From Linnemannia elongata (lineage: Eukaryota > Mortierellomycota > Mortierellomycetes > Mortierellales > Mortierellaceae), in contig JAXBDG010000002.1 of assembly GCA_036320915.1 (NCBI GenBank), positions 2,046,001 through 2,110,000 on the forward strand: 64,000 nt of DNA, read 5' to 3'. The notes under the pieces are model-generated. The model was not told the DNA's origin. It saw only the letters and a list, made by a program, of their open reading frames with translations, and ran no database searches. This document shows positions 30,101 through 41,684 of the stretch, one piece after another; position 1 is the first letter of the stretch; every line of letters starts with the position of its first letter. The position numbers were made by a program, and so were the translations under genes.

Positions 30101-33100
30101 AGTTCTCGATAAAGAGAAGGGTCCACTTGTTGGTGATAGTAGTGGCAAACTTGTGGACATAGTCGACGTTACCACGCTCACAGAGAATCTGTTCCAGCAT
30201 CTCCATGATAGCATTGCCCATAGCGGCATGTCGAAGGGTCAACGGGACAACAAACTCTTTGGGGTCAAAGACGATATCAACATTGAGGGACGCCTTGGTC
30301 GCCTCCATCTCCTCCGCCTTGATCTCCGTATGTTTCTGCGACGACACTGACATGGAGCGATTGGGGACAGCTAGTGTGATTCAGGATGAGGTTGTTTGTT
30401 AGTACAAAGTTCTCGAATAGGATAATGATGGATACCGCGTCATAAATGCAAAAATAGTAAGTGACGCTTACTCTGCTTTAACGTCGAAACAAGGAATGTG
30501 GCCAAGTTCCGAACAGTTTCCGTCGAGAAGTGGTTAAAAACAACGGTCTTCATGGCATCAACATAGTGAGGCAGTTGAACAACGGGGTAGTTTCCTGTCC
30601 GCAGAGGCGCCAGCATCTTCTTCACCACGTCTACGTCGTCGAAGGTCCACAATAACATAAGAGTTGTGTTAGCTGTGTATGATCATGGGTTCTACATTCC
30701 AGGATGTTGTCCTTAAGAAGAGGTGCAAGGTGTTGACTTACGCATGGTGCTGAGTCGCTTCACATTGAGCGATGATTTGTGACTATGCTGCAAAAAGATC
30801 TTGAACTGCTCCAGGTGCAACAGCTGAATCTCAGTGTCAGTCTTTCGCCAAATGTCCATATCCAGCATCAGGTGACGGAAGGCGAACGAGTTGGTAATCA
30901 CAGAGTCGCTATTGATGACAAGTGAAAAAATAATGGTTAGAATTATCACCTCGGTGGACATGGTTCAACGAGCAATTTTAGCCAAAAAAAAACTTACTCA
31001 GGGTACTCCAAGTCCATTCCGACAACACTGAGCAGTGTGTTCATCATCTCGATTGAAAACAATGCCTTCTTCTGCTTCAGGATGTAGCCCAGAATCTCGT
31101 AACCAAAGATGCGCTCCATGTCCTCCGAATTTCTCCAGCTACATCTGATTAGCTGGTCCAGCAACAGCACAGCCTTCTCAAGCGTGGCTGTATCCTATAA
31201 AATTGTAAAAGTAACAGCCCTTGCATGAGCACATTGATCTTAACCTCATGTACAAGAGTGAAAAATGCTATTTGCTTGAAAATACCTTGGCACTCTCGAC
31301 TATCCTTAGGGCAACGACACAGCCTCCGACCTTCCAGATAGAGTCGTCCAATCCGCGAGGGGCGGCAACAAGAGGGTTACCGACTAGGATTCCGATAGCT
31401 GACAGAGGGTTGATGCCGCGTTGAATCCTGGGGATCGCAGAGTTGAACAAAATCCTGCAGAACTGGTCCTTTTGAAGAATGCCAGCCATCGTGCCGACTG
31501 TCCTGGTGTCTGCACTGTCCAAAAGGTTGCTTCCAGAGAATGCAAAGACCAGCTTGTCTTCTGGGATACTGTTGCCAATGGTGCCTCGAATAGCGTTCAT
31601 CAACGCGACTTGCTCCTCGTGGTTACGACTGTTAGGCGAGGAGCGACGACGAGCGAGCTCCAAGTTGATGTTCAGCGCAGTGGAGGTCTCATAAGTCTGG
31701 AACTTGCCGAGGGAGTCCTGGAAGTTGCCGTGGTACCGTGGGCTCAGGTTGTAAAGAACGTCCATGATCTGGACATCTAGGGGCTCATCCACAAGGTAGC
31801 AAGGGCCTAAGTTCCAAGAGAGAGTGGAGCCCTCCCTCTTGGCCGTCATCTTGGGCTTTTGGTGTCGTCCAAGATATCCCTTGACTTCACCGCTGGGAGA
31901 GTTAAGGTAGCCGCACTTGATCTTGTCGCCTAGAATACCGTCGATGTAGACTGACAGTGATCCACCAGGAATACTCATCTTTGGCTTGGCATGCACCAGG
32001 GCCAGGTGATACCACCGTCCAATTTCGAACGAGAAATTGAACGAGACAGAGTGGTGGTGAGACACGCTTACAACCAGCTTGTGACTCTCGGGTTCGATCT
32101 GCACGCTAAGGAAGCATCGTTGATCCTCGTCCGAAATCTCGAGAATCTGGATTGGCAGCTCTTCGTCAAACGACTCGATACAGAGCCATGCCAGGAAGGT
32201 ATAGCCGTTAGTTGGAGGGAAGCTGTGAGAGCCCAAGGACCGCAGGTCCAAACGACTATATCCGTCGAATTGCACAAAGCTGGGCCACCGCGAGTGGGTA
32301 ACTCCGTGTAGCAGCATGTCCAAGAGTCCTGAACACTCGCCAAAGGAAATCTGCTTGGTGGCGCTGAACTTTTCCATTAAATAGCGGAACCCGACCGACG
32401 ACATACCCATCTCGATCAAACGTTTAGAGAGTCGAATCATAATGTCGCGCATGACGTTGCCACTGTCCTCTATCGACTGGTCATCCTCGGCGCCATTGTC
32501 AATCTGAAGCGGTGGGTTGTCGAAGAGGGCCTTGAGGAGCTCGTCCAACATCCCGGTTTGCCCCATCAGAACCTGGTTTCTCCGATTGGCGCATGACAAC
32601 GCAAAGAGCGACATCATGACACAGAAGGCGAGCGATTCTTGGTCCTGCAAACCCATGCATATCCTCCAGATGCCGAGAACAACGTGGGGGTTTTGTACAC
32701 AGATCTTTGGGCTGTTAAGCCACTTGGCGACCATCTCTGGCGCTTGCTCGACCTCCTCGGGGTCATTGAAGATGTGGAGCACTGACTCGTTTTGAATCGC
32801 AAACGAGAAAAGAATGCCAAACATGCTAGGAGCATCGCCCTTGGGTCCAAAGACGCCAGTTAGTTGCAGGGCGTCTGCCAGAGAGCCAAAGCCGATATGC
32901 TCCTCAAAGTAGCTGCTGTTGCCTGCATGATCCCGCATAGACTCCGAGAGGACGGAGAAGACCTTGGTGAGCAACTCGATCATATCCTCCTTCGTCGGGA
33001 TTCTCTCGTCAGTCTGTGGGTCTCTCCGTTGCTTGCGCTTGGGCAGGTTGAGTTGGTCAAATTTGTCGATCATGGGGTAGGCGTCCTCGAGGCGGATCAA

Positions 33101-36100
33101 GAGCGAGACGATCGAGACATATCCTCCTCCCTCCCTGAACACCTCCTTGAGCTCAGTGCATTCGATAAACACTTGGTTGAGAGCATTCAAAATGGCCATC
33201 TTCATTTTGAAGTCGTATCGGTTGAGGGACTGCAGGATCTCGCAGAGCTGTGTCAGCTGGTACGGAGCTGACATAACCTTGCTTGCAAGCGAGCCTGAGG
33301 AGCTGTTGGGTGGCGACCTCGCTGCGGAGTTTTCCCTGTCCTCCAAGAAGAACCGATAGCTCTCCACTACAAGGACAACAATGACCTTCAGGATCCCGTC
33401 TCTCGTCTCGTTGTAATGCAGCAGTGAAAACAGGTCACCTCGAAATCTGCAGTATAAATTTCAAATGAATGCATGTTAGGCATTTATACGTTTTGGCGCT
33501 TAAAAGCTCCGTGTGAACTTCGAAGGGGCACAAGCTACTACTTGTATGTACTTACGTGGATTGGAATAGTGCAATGTTACTCCGACTGCCTCGCAACAAT
33601 TCGACGAGACAAGCCATGATACTGTTGAAGTGGTGCACGACCTCAATTCCGTATTTTCTTTGACGCTGGCTGTCGCCAGGCTTAAATGCTTTCCCGAAAT
33701 CGACGACAGAGAGACGGTTGTTAAACTGAGGGCTTCCAAAAGTCTCGCGGAGGACAATGGAAAGCTCTTCCAGCATGTTGCAGAACATATCGATCAGACC
33801 GACTTCGCGCAGGACATCCTTGAAGTTGGGTGATGATTGGAGCAGGTTGGCAACTGTATCACAGACAAGGGCAGTAGTCCTGGGAGACGACGTGCCCTGA
33901 AAATGGATAGAAAGGATGACAAGATCTCTGAATGGGACATAGTTCAGATCCTTGAGAACGAACGTGAACAACTCCATGACCGACAGCTAATACGGGGTTA
34001 ATTATAACCGATGGTTAAATTTCCATTAGCTGACATAGCTTTCAGAAAAATAGCAAGGCGACCAACTTTGAAAGGATGGCCATAACTAACCTGAAGGTCT
34101 GGGTGGTAACTGTCAAGGCGTTCAATCGCATAGGAAAGAATGTTGAGTCGCTCCAGCAAAAAGTAGTTCATAGGGTGATCGCGGATAATCGATAACAGAG
34201 TCGAAAATACTGTGAGCGAGAACTGACTAGGAGGCGCATCCTGATCCTTATTGCCAGCTGGTAAGAGCGTCATGTTGGAAATGTCGGGGTATAATAATGC
34301 CGTTACTAGGACTTGGCATGCTTCTAGGTTACGAACGACAGCGCCCGCTATAATGACCAAATGACGAAGAATGCGATCGTTAGATCGGGCTGAAAATACA
34401 TCGATGTTCTGCATATTCTGTGCAAACCCAATAAGCCTACCATGCTCAGGACCAACAACAGGAAGTGCGAAGTCTATGAGGCAAAGAAGACATGTCATAA
34501 CGTTAGTTAACCGTTTTGCACCTGATATACAACATCAGCTCGCCTCAAACAGGGCGCTAAAGCGTACCTTGATGTTGATAGGGTGTTCCTTCTTCTGGTG
34601 GTGGTAAGGCTTCCTTGTCAATGAACACTAGTTCCTCGATGAGCGATGTGATGGTATACTAATAAACATGCGAAAAGGCGTAGTGTCAATACGTTGACCT
34701 TTCTTTCATATGGCATTTCAAGGTCCAGTAAAACCCAAACCTACTTTGAATGTGAGCATGTCTTCATCGAAGGGTGGTGACACGAGGAGCATTGCCAGTG
34801 TCTCGTAGATCTTGTTGGCCTTGAAATCATCCAGCAGAACACTCGACATCAGTGAGGATTTCTATCATGCAAGTAAGCAAGCCAACAACGAGGGTGAGTA
34901 AGAGGACCGCAACATCCTTTGATATATATTAGAGTCGAAACCCCAAAGTAAGTACCTTGATGAGCTTGACGATGACACGGAGAATGAGGATACCCTCTTC
35001 GCGATGCACAGAGTCGATACTTCCGTCAACCAAATACTCGCTGAGTGCGTCTGAGAGCAGCTTGGCACAGCTCTTCGAGTGAAGATATGGCATAACATCC
35101 GTCTCTGTCGTCTCCACAACAAAATCTACAACGTCCATCACTCTAGTAGGACATAATAAGTAGAATAGTTAGTTTAATCAGAACGGTGTCCAAAAAAAAA
35201 AAGGCAATTTAACGTGAAATCAAACGTGACTGATTCGTTACCTTGCTTTCCAGATATAAAGCTCTGCGGGGTCTCCTCCTGCGATCTTACTCCTCTGAAT
35301 AACAAGAGTCTCAAAAAGTCCATAGAGCTCATCCTTCTCGATCAATACTGAAATAACAGGCTTCCTCCAGAGCAGCCTCTTCAATGCGTTTGTAAGGGTC
35401 GAAATGACCAAGATCGATGCTACGCTCTGGCCGAGAGGCTCTTCAAACTCCTGTGATGGGAATTCGACAAATGTAAGAAACACGCCCAACAGTCCCGAAT
35501 GCACTTTTTGCTGTACCAAAATCGCCAACAGATTGTCCTAGTAGTATGACAGTGTCAAAAAGAGATATATCAGCTTCTATAGATCTTCACACCCCAGACA
35601 GATTATTGTTGTGTCTTGCGCTTGCCAAAGTGCACCATTGCTTCTTACAGGTGCCTTGGAGAGAATATCAATAGCTTTCAACGCGTTGAATGTCTCTGTC
35701 TTCCTCAGGACCCTCATATATTCTATTTTCGTTTTACCAACAATTGAACATTAATAGTATGACTTTTAACAGTAGAAATAACAGCAATTAATTTTGGTGC
35801 GAAAAAAACATACCGATACTGGCCCTCCTCTTTGGTAAGGATTGCTGTTCTACGGCAAGGATTGCGTTGACCAATTGTGCGCTCGCCATGGCCGTGAAGG
35901 CCTTGACATCGTGGATACTAGAAAAGCAAGAAAACAATCAGTCAATGAATTCAATTGATGCAAGAAGGAAGAGGGGTCAATGATGCTTGCTTCATGGTCA
36001 AGAAGGGGGGCAAGGAAGGGGAAGACAGGAGAGGGAGGGATGTTTGGGTCTTTCGTTCCCCTCCTTCATCTCCCTTTATTTTCATCGCCCACTGTCCCTG

Positions 36101-36211
36101 ACCTTCAATTGCCTCGCTCTATAGAACACCCTGCGTCAGTTTCTTTTTTTTTTGCACTCACCCTGCACTGCTTGTTCGCTCATGCGAATCCAGCCATAAA
36201 ATAAACACACG

Positions 36212-36245
<34 letters not shown>

Positions 36246-37683
36246 GAGGCACGCAACGCATTCCTCTATCTGCGTTTCCACGTCTATGTGTCTTCATATG
36301 TTATTCCCCTCTTTGTTTTTCACCACACCCTCGTCGTCTTATTCACGATCCAAGCCAGTTTTCTTCAATCCTTGTCTTGCCTTGCCCAGCCCAGCCCTGC
36401 CCAATCTATTCCGACGATGTGGCGTCCTGGTCGGGTTTGGTCGCTTTTTTCTTTTTTTTTTTTCCGACAGAAAGATCAATATGATGGTGCGTGTCTGCGC
36501 AGAGAAACCCAAGGAAAAGAAGACTCTTGAATACGGCACCCATGATCTTATCACGCGGGAGGCCAATCTCCTGCCTCTTTTTTCTCTTTCGTAAGCACTT
36601 TGTTGTTGCATCCACGCCATTGTGTACATCCTTGATCGTTTTTCTACTTGGGTCAGACCGGAACATTATGGTATAACGATGGAGGACAAGTAGGATACCC
36701 TATTCGCCTGTCAGCCAACACGTTGTCGTCGTGTGCCTGTGAATATGCCGATGTGGTTGATGTGGGTGGGATGGCTTGTGGTCGAGGATTGTCTCTTTTT
36801 GTTTTTGTTCCTTGAGCAAATAGTTTGTTGAAGTACCTTTCTGTGACGAGGTGACCAGAGACCTGTCTCCCAAAGATCGAAGCAAACAATTGCAGAGCAG
36901 CTTGAAACTGGGCGTTACGTTTCTATAAAAAACGACAACAAAAAGTGTCGGAGTGGGGGGGGAGGACGTGTGAGGGGCGAGCGGGTCCAGAACATGAAAA
37001 AGAATAGGTCCAGTCAGCCCAATCGCTCTTTCGATTTCTTTCACTGTCCGTGGGTCTGTCCGTAGATGTGGAGAGAGTCGAACACAGAAAAGGCGGGAGG
37101 GGCGGTGTGAAGAAGAACACACAGTTTTCTGCAACACAGTCAACTGTCTCCTTTGTTGTTTATTGTCCTGGTGCTTGCTTTTGTTGCTATCGTTGTTGTT
37201 GTTGTTGTTGTTGTTGTATTGTTGCTGACACTGTTGTTGTGATTGTAATTGACACCGATGTCTTCCTCGTGCCTTTTGTCGTACCTTGTCGTCCTCGGCC
37301 TCCATACATGCAAAGAATGCTGAGCGCAACCTATTGTTCACCAAAGAACACAAAAAGAAAACAACGGAACGTGTCTATCGTTAGCACGAAAGTCCAAAAA
37401 AGAGAGCAATGCCATCCAACAACGAAGGAGTTGAACATTGTTCTTTGGTCGGTCCATGAGAGTGCTGCTCTCAATGGCCAAGGCATCAACAAGCAAGAGG
37501 GTTGATTGTCAGAAGAAAGAGAACGTACTGGGCAAGTTCGGCGGGGGAGGTTGCGTTGTCTGGGACACCGGTGAGGCCTGTTGTGTCGCGCTCGTCCCAG
37601 CTCCGCTCGAGATCGCGTTCGTTCTGGTCGGCATAGGACGATGCGGGTAGGGGCTGGAACTTGCCGACAAGGGTCTTCCACAT
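24154..37683 (-). CDS. WDFY3/Alfy-like BEACH-WD40-FYVE protein
   Basis: Twenty exons keep frame for 3,500 residues: 37683-37529, 37330-37285, 36922-36837, 35917-35814, 35722-35649, 35537-35242, 35142-34956, 34861-34745, 34658-34568, 34473-34091, 33986-33556, 33446-31286, 31194-30998, 30908-30742, 30672-30472, 30370-28991, 28882-28245, 28139-25772, 25675-24538, 24436-24154. In order: helical ARM-like N-terminus, concanavalin-like lectin block (exon 12, about 32360-31700), PH-BEACH (exon 18; SNFQYLMHLNTMAGRTYNDL, YHYGTHYSSAM-like FHYGTHYSSAM, LPEFLMNANAF), WD40 repeats (exon 19; SGSEDKSCIIWDLN), and a C-terminal zinc finger. WDFY3 scaffolds selective autophagy of protein aggregates on membranes. 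The FYVE finger lacks the usual RHHC and WxxD residues. Family and domain order are secure; individual splice sites are inferred. Confidence 0.93.
36200..36245. repeat. (CT)n(CA)n microsatellite in a BEACH-gene intron
   Basis: About ten CT units run directly into about nine CA units, inside the intron between exons 3 and 4 of the BEACH gene. That intron (36836-35918, about 920 bp) is the longest of the gene and otherwise shows nothing. Confidence 0.9.
37188..37220. repeat. (GTT)n microsatellite in a BEACH-gene intron
   Basis: A run of GTT/TTG units lies in the intron between exons 2 and 3 (37284-36923). In the minus-strand reading it produces an asparagine run in a spurious open frame. Confidence 0.85.
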
Positions 37684-37732
37684 GGTTTGTTGTTAGAGAT
37701 CTCTCTTTCTTAGTGTGGAAGTATGATGTGTT

Positions 37733-38140
37733 TTTTTGAAGAAGAGAGCGAATGAAAGCAAAAGAGGAAGACGGGAGAGGGATATTGTACAAGTAAGTGT
37801 GAGTGTGTGTGCGAGGAAGGGAGAGGAGAGGAGTGAGAAAAGAGAATTGTCTGAGGGAGCGACACAAGCAGTGAAGAGGAGAAGAAGGGAAGGAAGATAT
37901 GAGCACTGCAGAAGAATAAAAGGAAAAAGAGACGCGTGGAAGGAATGAAAAAAAAGCGAAGAAAAAAGAGGAGCGTCGGGGTCTGTGGGTGGAGGAAGGA
38001 AGAGGAGAAGAAAGATAGAAGGAAGAGAAGGAAGGAAAGAAAGAAAAGGAGGGTAGAAAAGCAAGGAAATGGAAAGAGAAGGGGAATGAGTGAGCGGGAA
38101 GGGAAAGGAAGTAGCAAAAATAGAGCAGACCAGCCAAGCT
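37733..38140. promoter_or_regulatory. Purine-rich tract upstream of the BEACH gene
   Basis: About 400 bp with almost only A and G on the plus strand (CT-rich on the gene strand) ends 50 bp before the BEACH start. Fungal housekeeping genes often have pyrimidine-rich leaders or core promoters; this one is unusually long. The rest of the gap to the prolyl-tRNA synthetase stop (38140-38920) shows no gene. Confidence 0.5.
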
Positions 38141-38921
38141 CGTCCAGGGGGAGGGAGAACACATTGTCCGTTCTTCCTTTCTTTGCTTCTTGTCTGTCAT
38201 TGACCCTTTTTTCTCTCTGTCTTGCTCCCCCATATCTTTGATTCGTGGACAAGGGTCGAAGGTAGGGCAGGCACCTTTCTTTTTCTTTCCTTTTCCCTCT
38301 CTGTCTCTCCTCCATTGACTCGACGCGAGTTTGACCCAGGGGGCGGCTGGTTGCAAGGACGGACGAGGGCAAAGCTCAAAGGGCAAAATGCCAATGCCAT
38401 AAGCATCGCTATTAGCACTTTGGAGTCAATTGACTGATTGTCAGACAAGAAGAACAGACAGGCAGAAGAGACAAGCAGGGACTGGACTCGGAAGAAAAAG
38501 TCAGCGAAAGAACGGCACTGCAAAAATAACCCATCAACAAAAAGCGATGCATCGCCTTAGTCCCGCCCCTCAGCCTCACTTGAACCTTCTTTCTTTTTCC
38601 TTTGCTCCCATCGTCAACAATTGAACAGCCAAAAAGTAACAGCAAACAACAACAAACAACAGCATCAACAAACATGAACAGCCAACAGCATGCTGTGGCT
38701 GTGTGTGTGTGTGTTTTTCTTTATTCTTTTTTTTTTCTTTGCCACTCATCCTTCGCGGCTTCTCAGCTGTGGTTTCACCGACCGTACTGCTTTGACCATC
38801 TTATTTTCCCTTGAAATGCAAACGAGGGCACCCATAATCCCATACCGACACCGACACCAACTCTTGCTCACACGATCGACAGGACACACAAACCAAGGTA
38901 CAACTAGAATAGACGAATTAT

Positions 38922-41189
38922 TTATTCCTGAGCAAGGAGGCGGCGCTCCTGGAAGAACCCCTCGATCTTGGGCCACTCCAACGACCACTTATCGCCAGAC
39001 TTGCGGTGCTGGACCTCAATGTTGCCCGTCCTCAAAAAGCCCTTTCCAACAACAACCATCCAGGGGTATCCAATCAACTCAGCATCCTTCATCTTGAATC
39101 CAAGCGTGGTATCTGTCCGATCATCCAGGATCACATCTCCCTTGACATTCAACGCCTTCTGAACAATATCATATACATTCTCAGCAGCTTCTACACATCC
39201 CTCATCCTCCGAGGTTACAATCACAACACGGTAGGGTGCAACCGACTCTGGCCAGACAATTCCCTTGTGGTCATGCGAGGCCTCGACGATGGAAGCCAAC
39301 AAACGGGTGACACCGAGTCCATAGCATCCCATCTGAATGGGCACCTCTTCCTGACCGTCCTCGGCAACAAACGTCGCATTTAATGGCACAGAGTATTTTG
39401 TGCCCAGCATAAACGTGTGTCCAACCTCGATAGCTCTGGTGACAGACATGGGCTCGATCAATCCCTTATTCTTTTGACAGTGAGGACACCCATCGCCAGG
39501 TTTGCAGTTGTGATAGTCTCCATAGACGACCTTCAGTGACTTCTTCCAGTTGCTAGGGCCGATCAAAGACGACAATCCCTCAGGCAACGATGATCCCTCG
39601 AGCGCGACATCCTTTGGTCGAGGAAACTCCTGTCCTGGGTACAGTGACTGGTCTAAACAGAGCATAAGGTCTGTCACCTTGGACTCTCCCAGCAACGTCT
39701 GAACAGCTTGGACTGATCCTGCAAGCTCAACGTTCCCGAACGCCTTGGAAACCTTGATCTCATTCACCTCACGGTCACCTGAGGTCGCTACGGCAACCAA
39801 AGTGCAGTTCTCGTCCCGAGATCCATCTGCTGCAGGGGCTTTCAAGACACCAAATTGGAATTTGGGGTTAACGCGGACAGCTGACCGAGGGACAACATCC
39901 AGCGATTCGATCCACTTGGGGACCTCTTCTGAATTGCGGAACTTTGTGGCTGCCTTGGTTGGTGCTGTAGGTATGATTCCAATGGCGCGCTCCTCGTTCG
40001 ACGTGTATCCACATGATCCACAGGACAGCAACGAATCCTCTCCAACTATATAAGCAGCAATTATATCCGCATTAGCACTGATGTCTGCAGGAACTATATG
40101 AAAGACGGGCTGACAGTGCTCAATGCGAGTTACCTTTGGAAAGGATATGGAATTCGTGTGAATGTGACCCTCCAATGTTTCCTGTGTCTGCCTCCGCCTA
40201 AAAAGGAAAATAAAAAGGGAGGGAAGGAAGCGTCGTTAACAAACAGCCCTGCTGGTGTCGAACAAAAGCAATGAAGCCATCCGTCAATGGGTAACTCACC
40301 ACAGCATATGGTACGCCCAGGCGCTTCATAATCCTCCTGTAAGCGAGCACAACCTCGTCATACGTCTTGTATGCCTCTTGCTCGGTGACATCGAAAGTAT
40401 ATAGATCCTTCATCACAAACTCCTTTCCGCGCAACAATCCACTCCTGGCTCTCAGCTCATCTCGGAACTTGCGTCCGACCTGGTAGACACGGATAGGAAG
40501 CTGGCGATAACTCTGGACTTCCTTCGCAATCAGACTTGTGACCTCTTCCTCGTGAGTGGGCGCCAGCAAGAAATCGGATCCCCGACGATCCTTGAGCTTG
40601 AACATCTCCTGTCCTGCACTCTGCCAGCGTCCTGTCTTTTTCCAGTTTTCAGAGGTCTGCATGTTGGGGAGCGACAGTTTTTGGCATCCAATGTTCTCCA
40701 GCTCGTCGTCAATGATAGCCTCGATCTTTGTGAGAATTTTGTGACCAAAGGGCAAGATGGAGTAGATTCCTGAAGACGACTGATTGCAGGAAGATGGAAA
40801 TAGCGTTAGGCTATGTGGGATACATTCGTCTGTCCACATTCACATAACTACACGAAGCAGAGAGAGATCAATTGAAGGTACGTACCTGGCGCATCATTCC
40901 GGATCGGAGCAAAAGCTGTTGGCTAGGGACCATCTCCTGACCTGCAACGTGAACAAACTTTTGCTTTGATGTGGGGACCAAGGTCTTTGAAACACGATGC
41001 CGAAACTAGTATGACATTGATATGAAAGGGCGAAATAGAGTGCGAATAAGTGATCAACCCTGGATCAAAATAATAACGCCTTACAATAGCTGACACAGAA
41101 CATACTGTGGAAGCATATCTCACGGAGGCTCCTGTGCCAGCACTAGCTGTTGAGAGTGTCCTGAGGGTGAGTCCAGTGTTCATGAACAT
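38922..41189 (-). CDS. Prolyl-tRNA synthetase, bacterial/organellar type
   Basis: Five exons, 41189-41106, 41005-40886, 40779-40300, 40197-40134 and 40045-38922, encode 623 residues. It charges tRNA-Pro, most likely in mitochondria: the N-terminus (TLRTLSTASAG, SVRYAST) is rich in S, T and R and poor in acidic residues, like a targeting peptide. Class II motifs follow: motif 1 (SSGIYSILPFGHKI), motif 2 (RVYQVGRKFRDELRARSGLL, then RGKEFVMKDLYTF), the GNIGGSHSHEF proline-binding block and motif 3 (QMGCYGLGVTRLLASIVE). A partial editing-like insertion begins after CGSCGYTSNEERA (SGDREVNEIKVSKA). The C-terminal anticodon-binding domain ends SLEWPKIEGFFQERRLLAQE. It shares a 495-bp divergent promoter region with the importin gene. 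Confidence 0.93.
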
Positions 41190-41684
41190 TGTCTGTCCTG
41201 GATCGAATGTGTGCTTGTGAAAATGAAATGTATTTCCTTTCAGACGCGCTGGCTGATTCCGGGTGTAAGGAAGTAAAGGAAAGAGTGCTCCCTCTCTGAA
41301 AGACCCTCTTCCTTGACCCTGTTCCTTGTTCCTTGAGACCCGTAACGGACTCTCGCGAGAAGTGGCTTAGCGTTAAAGAAAAAAGCGCTATGCCTAATCA
41401 GGAAGGTATCTGATCTTGATGGAACGATGTGTGTTCTGACTGTGTGTGTTTGACCAGGGGTAGACAAGCGCGTTCTAGCCAAAAGGCCAGGGGGAGGGGA
41501 AAAGAGAGCTCTCGCTCTTTCTTGACCACCGTCATCGCTTCTTCTTTCTAATCCGATTTCTTTACGCCACCGACCTTTACCTTTCCTTAAGGCATCACGT
41601 CTCTCCTTCTACAACGGACGCATTCCCTACTCCCTCGTCGATTGATTCCCCTCCTCCTTCCTTTGTTAACCAACAACACCACCA
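41190..41684. promoter_or_regulatory. Divergent promoter region between prolyl-tRNA synthetase and importin
   Basis: The two start codons, 495 bp apart, face away from each other, so both promoters must lie here unless the genes have distal elements. The importin side (41500-41684) is CT-rich. No TATA box or named factor site stands out. Confidence 0.6.

Noticed and set aside
37331..38386. 351-codon open frame on the minus strand, S/F/P-rich
   Set aside because: Reflects the pyrimidine-rich leader of the BEACH gene, and its end overlaps BEACH exon 1 in another frame.
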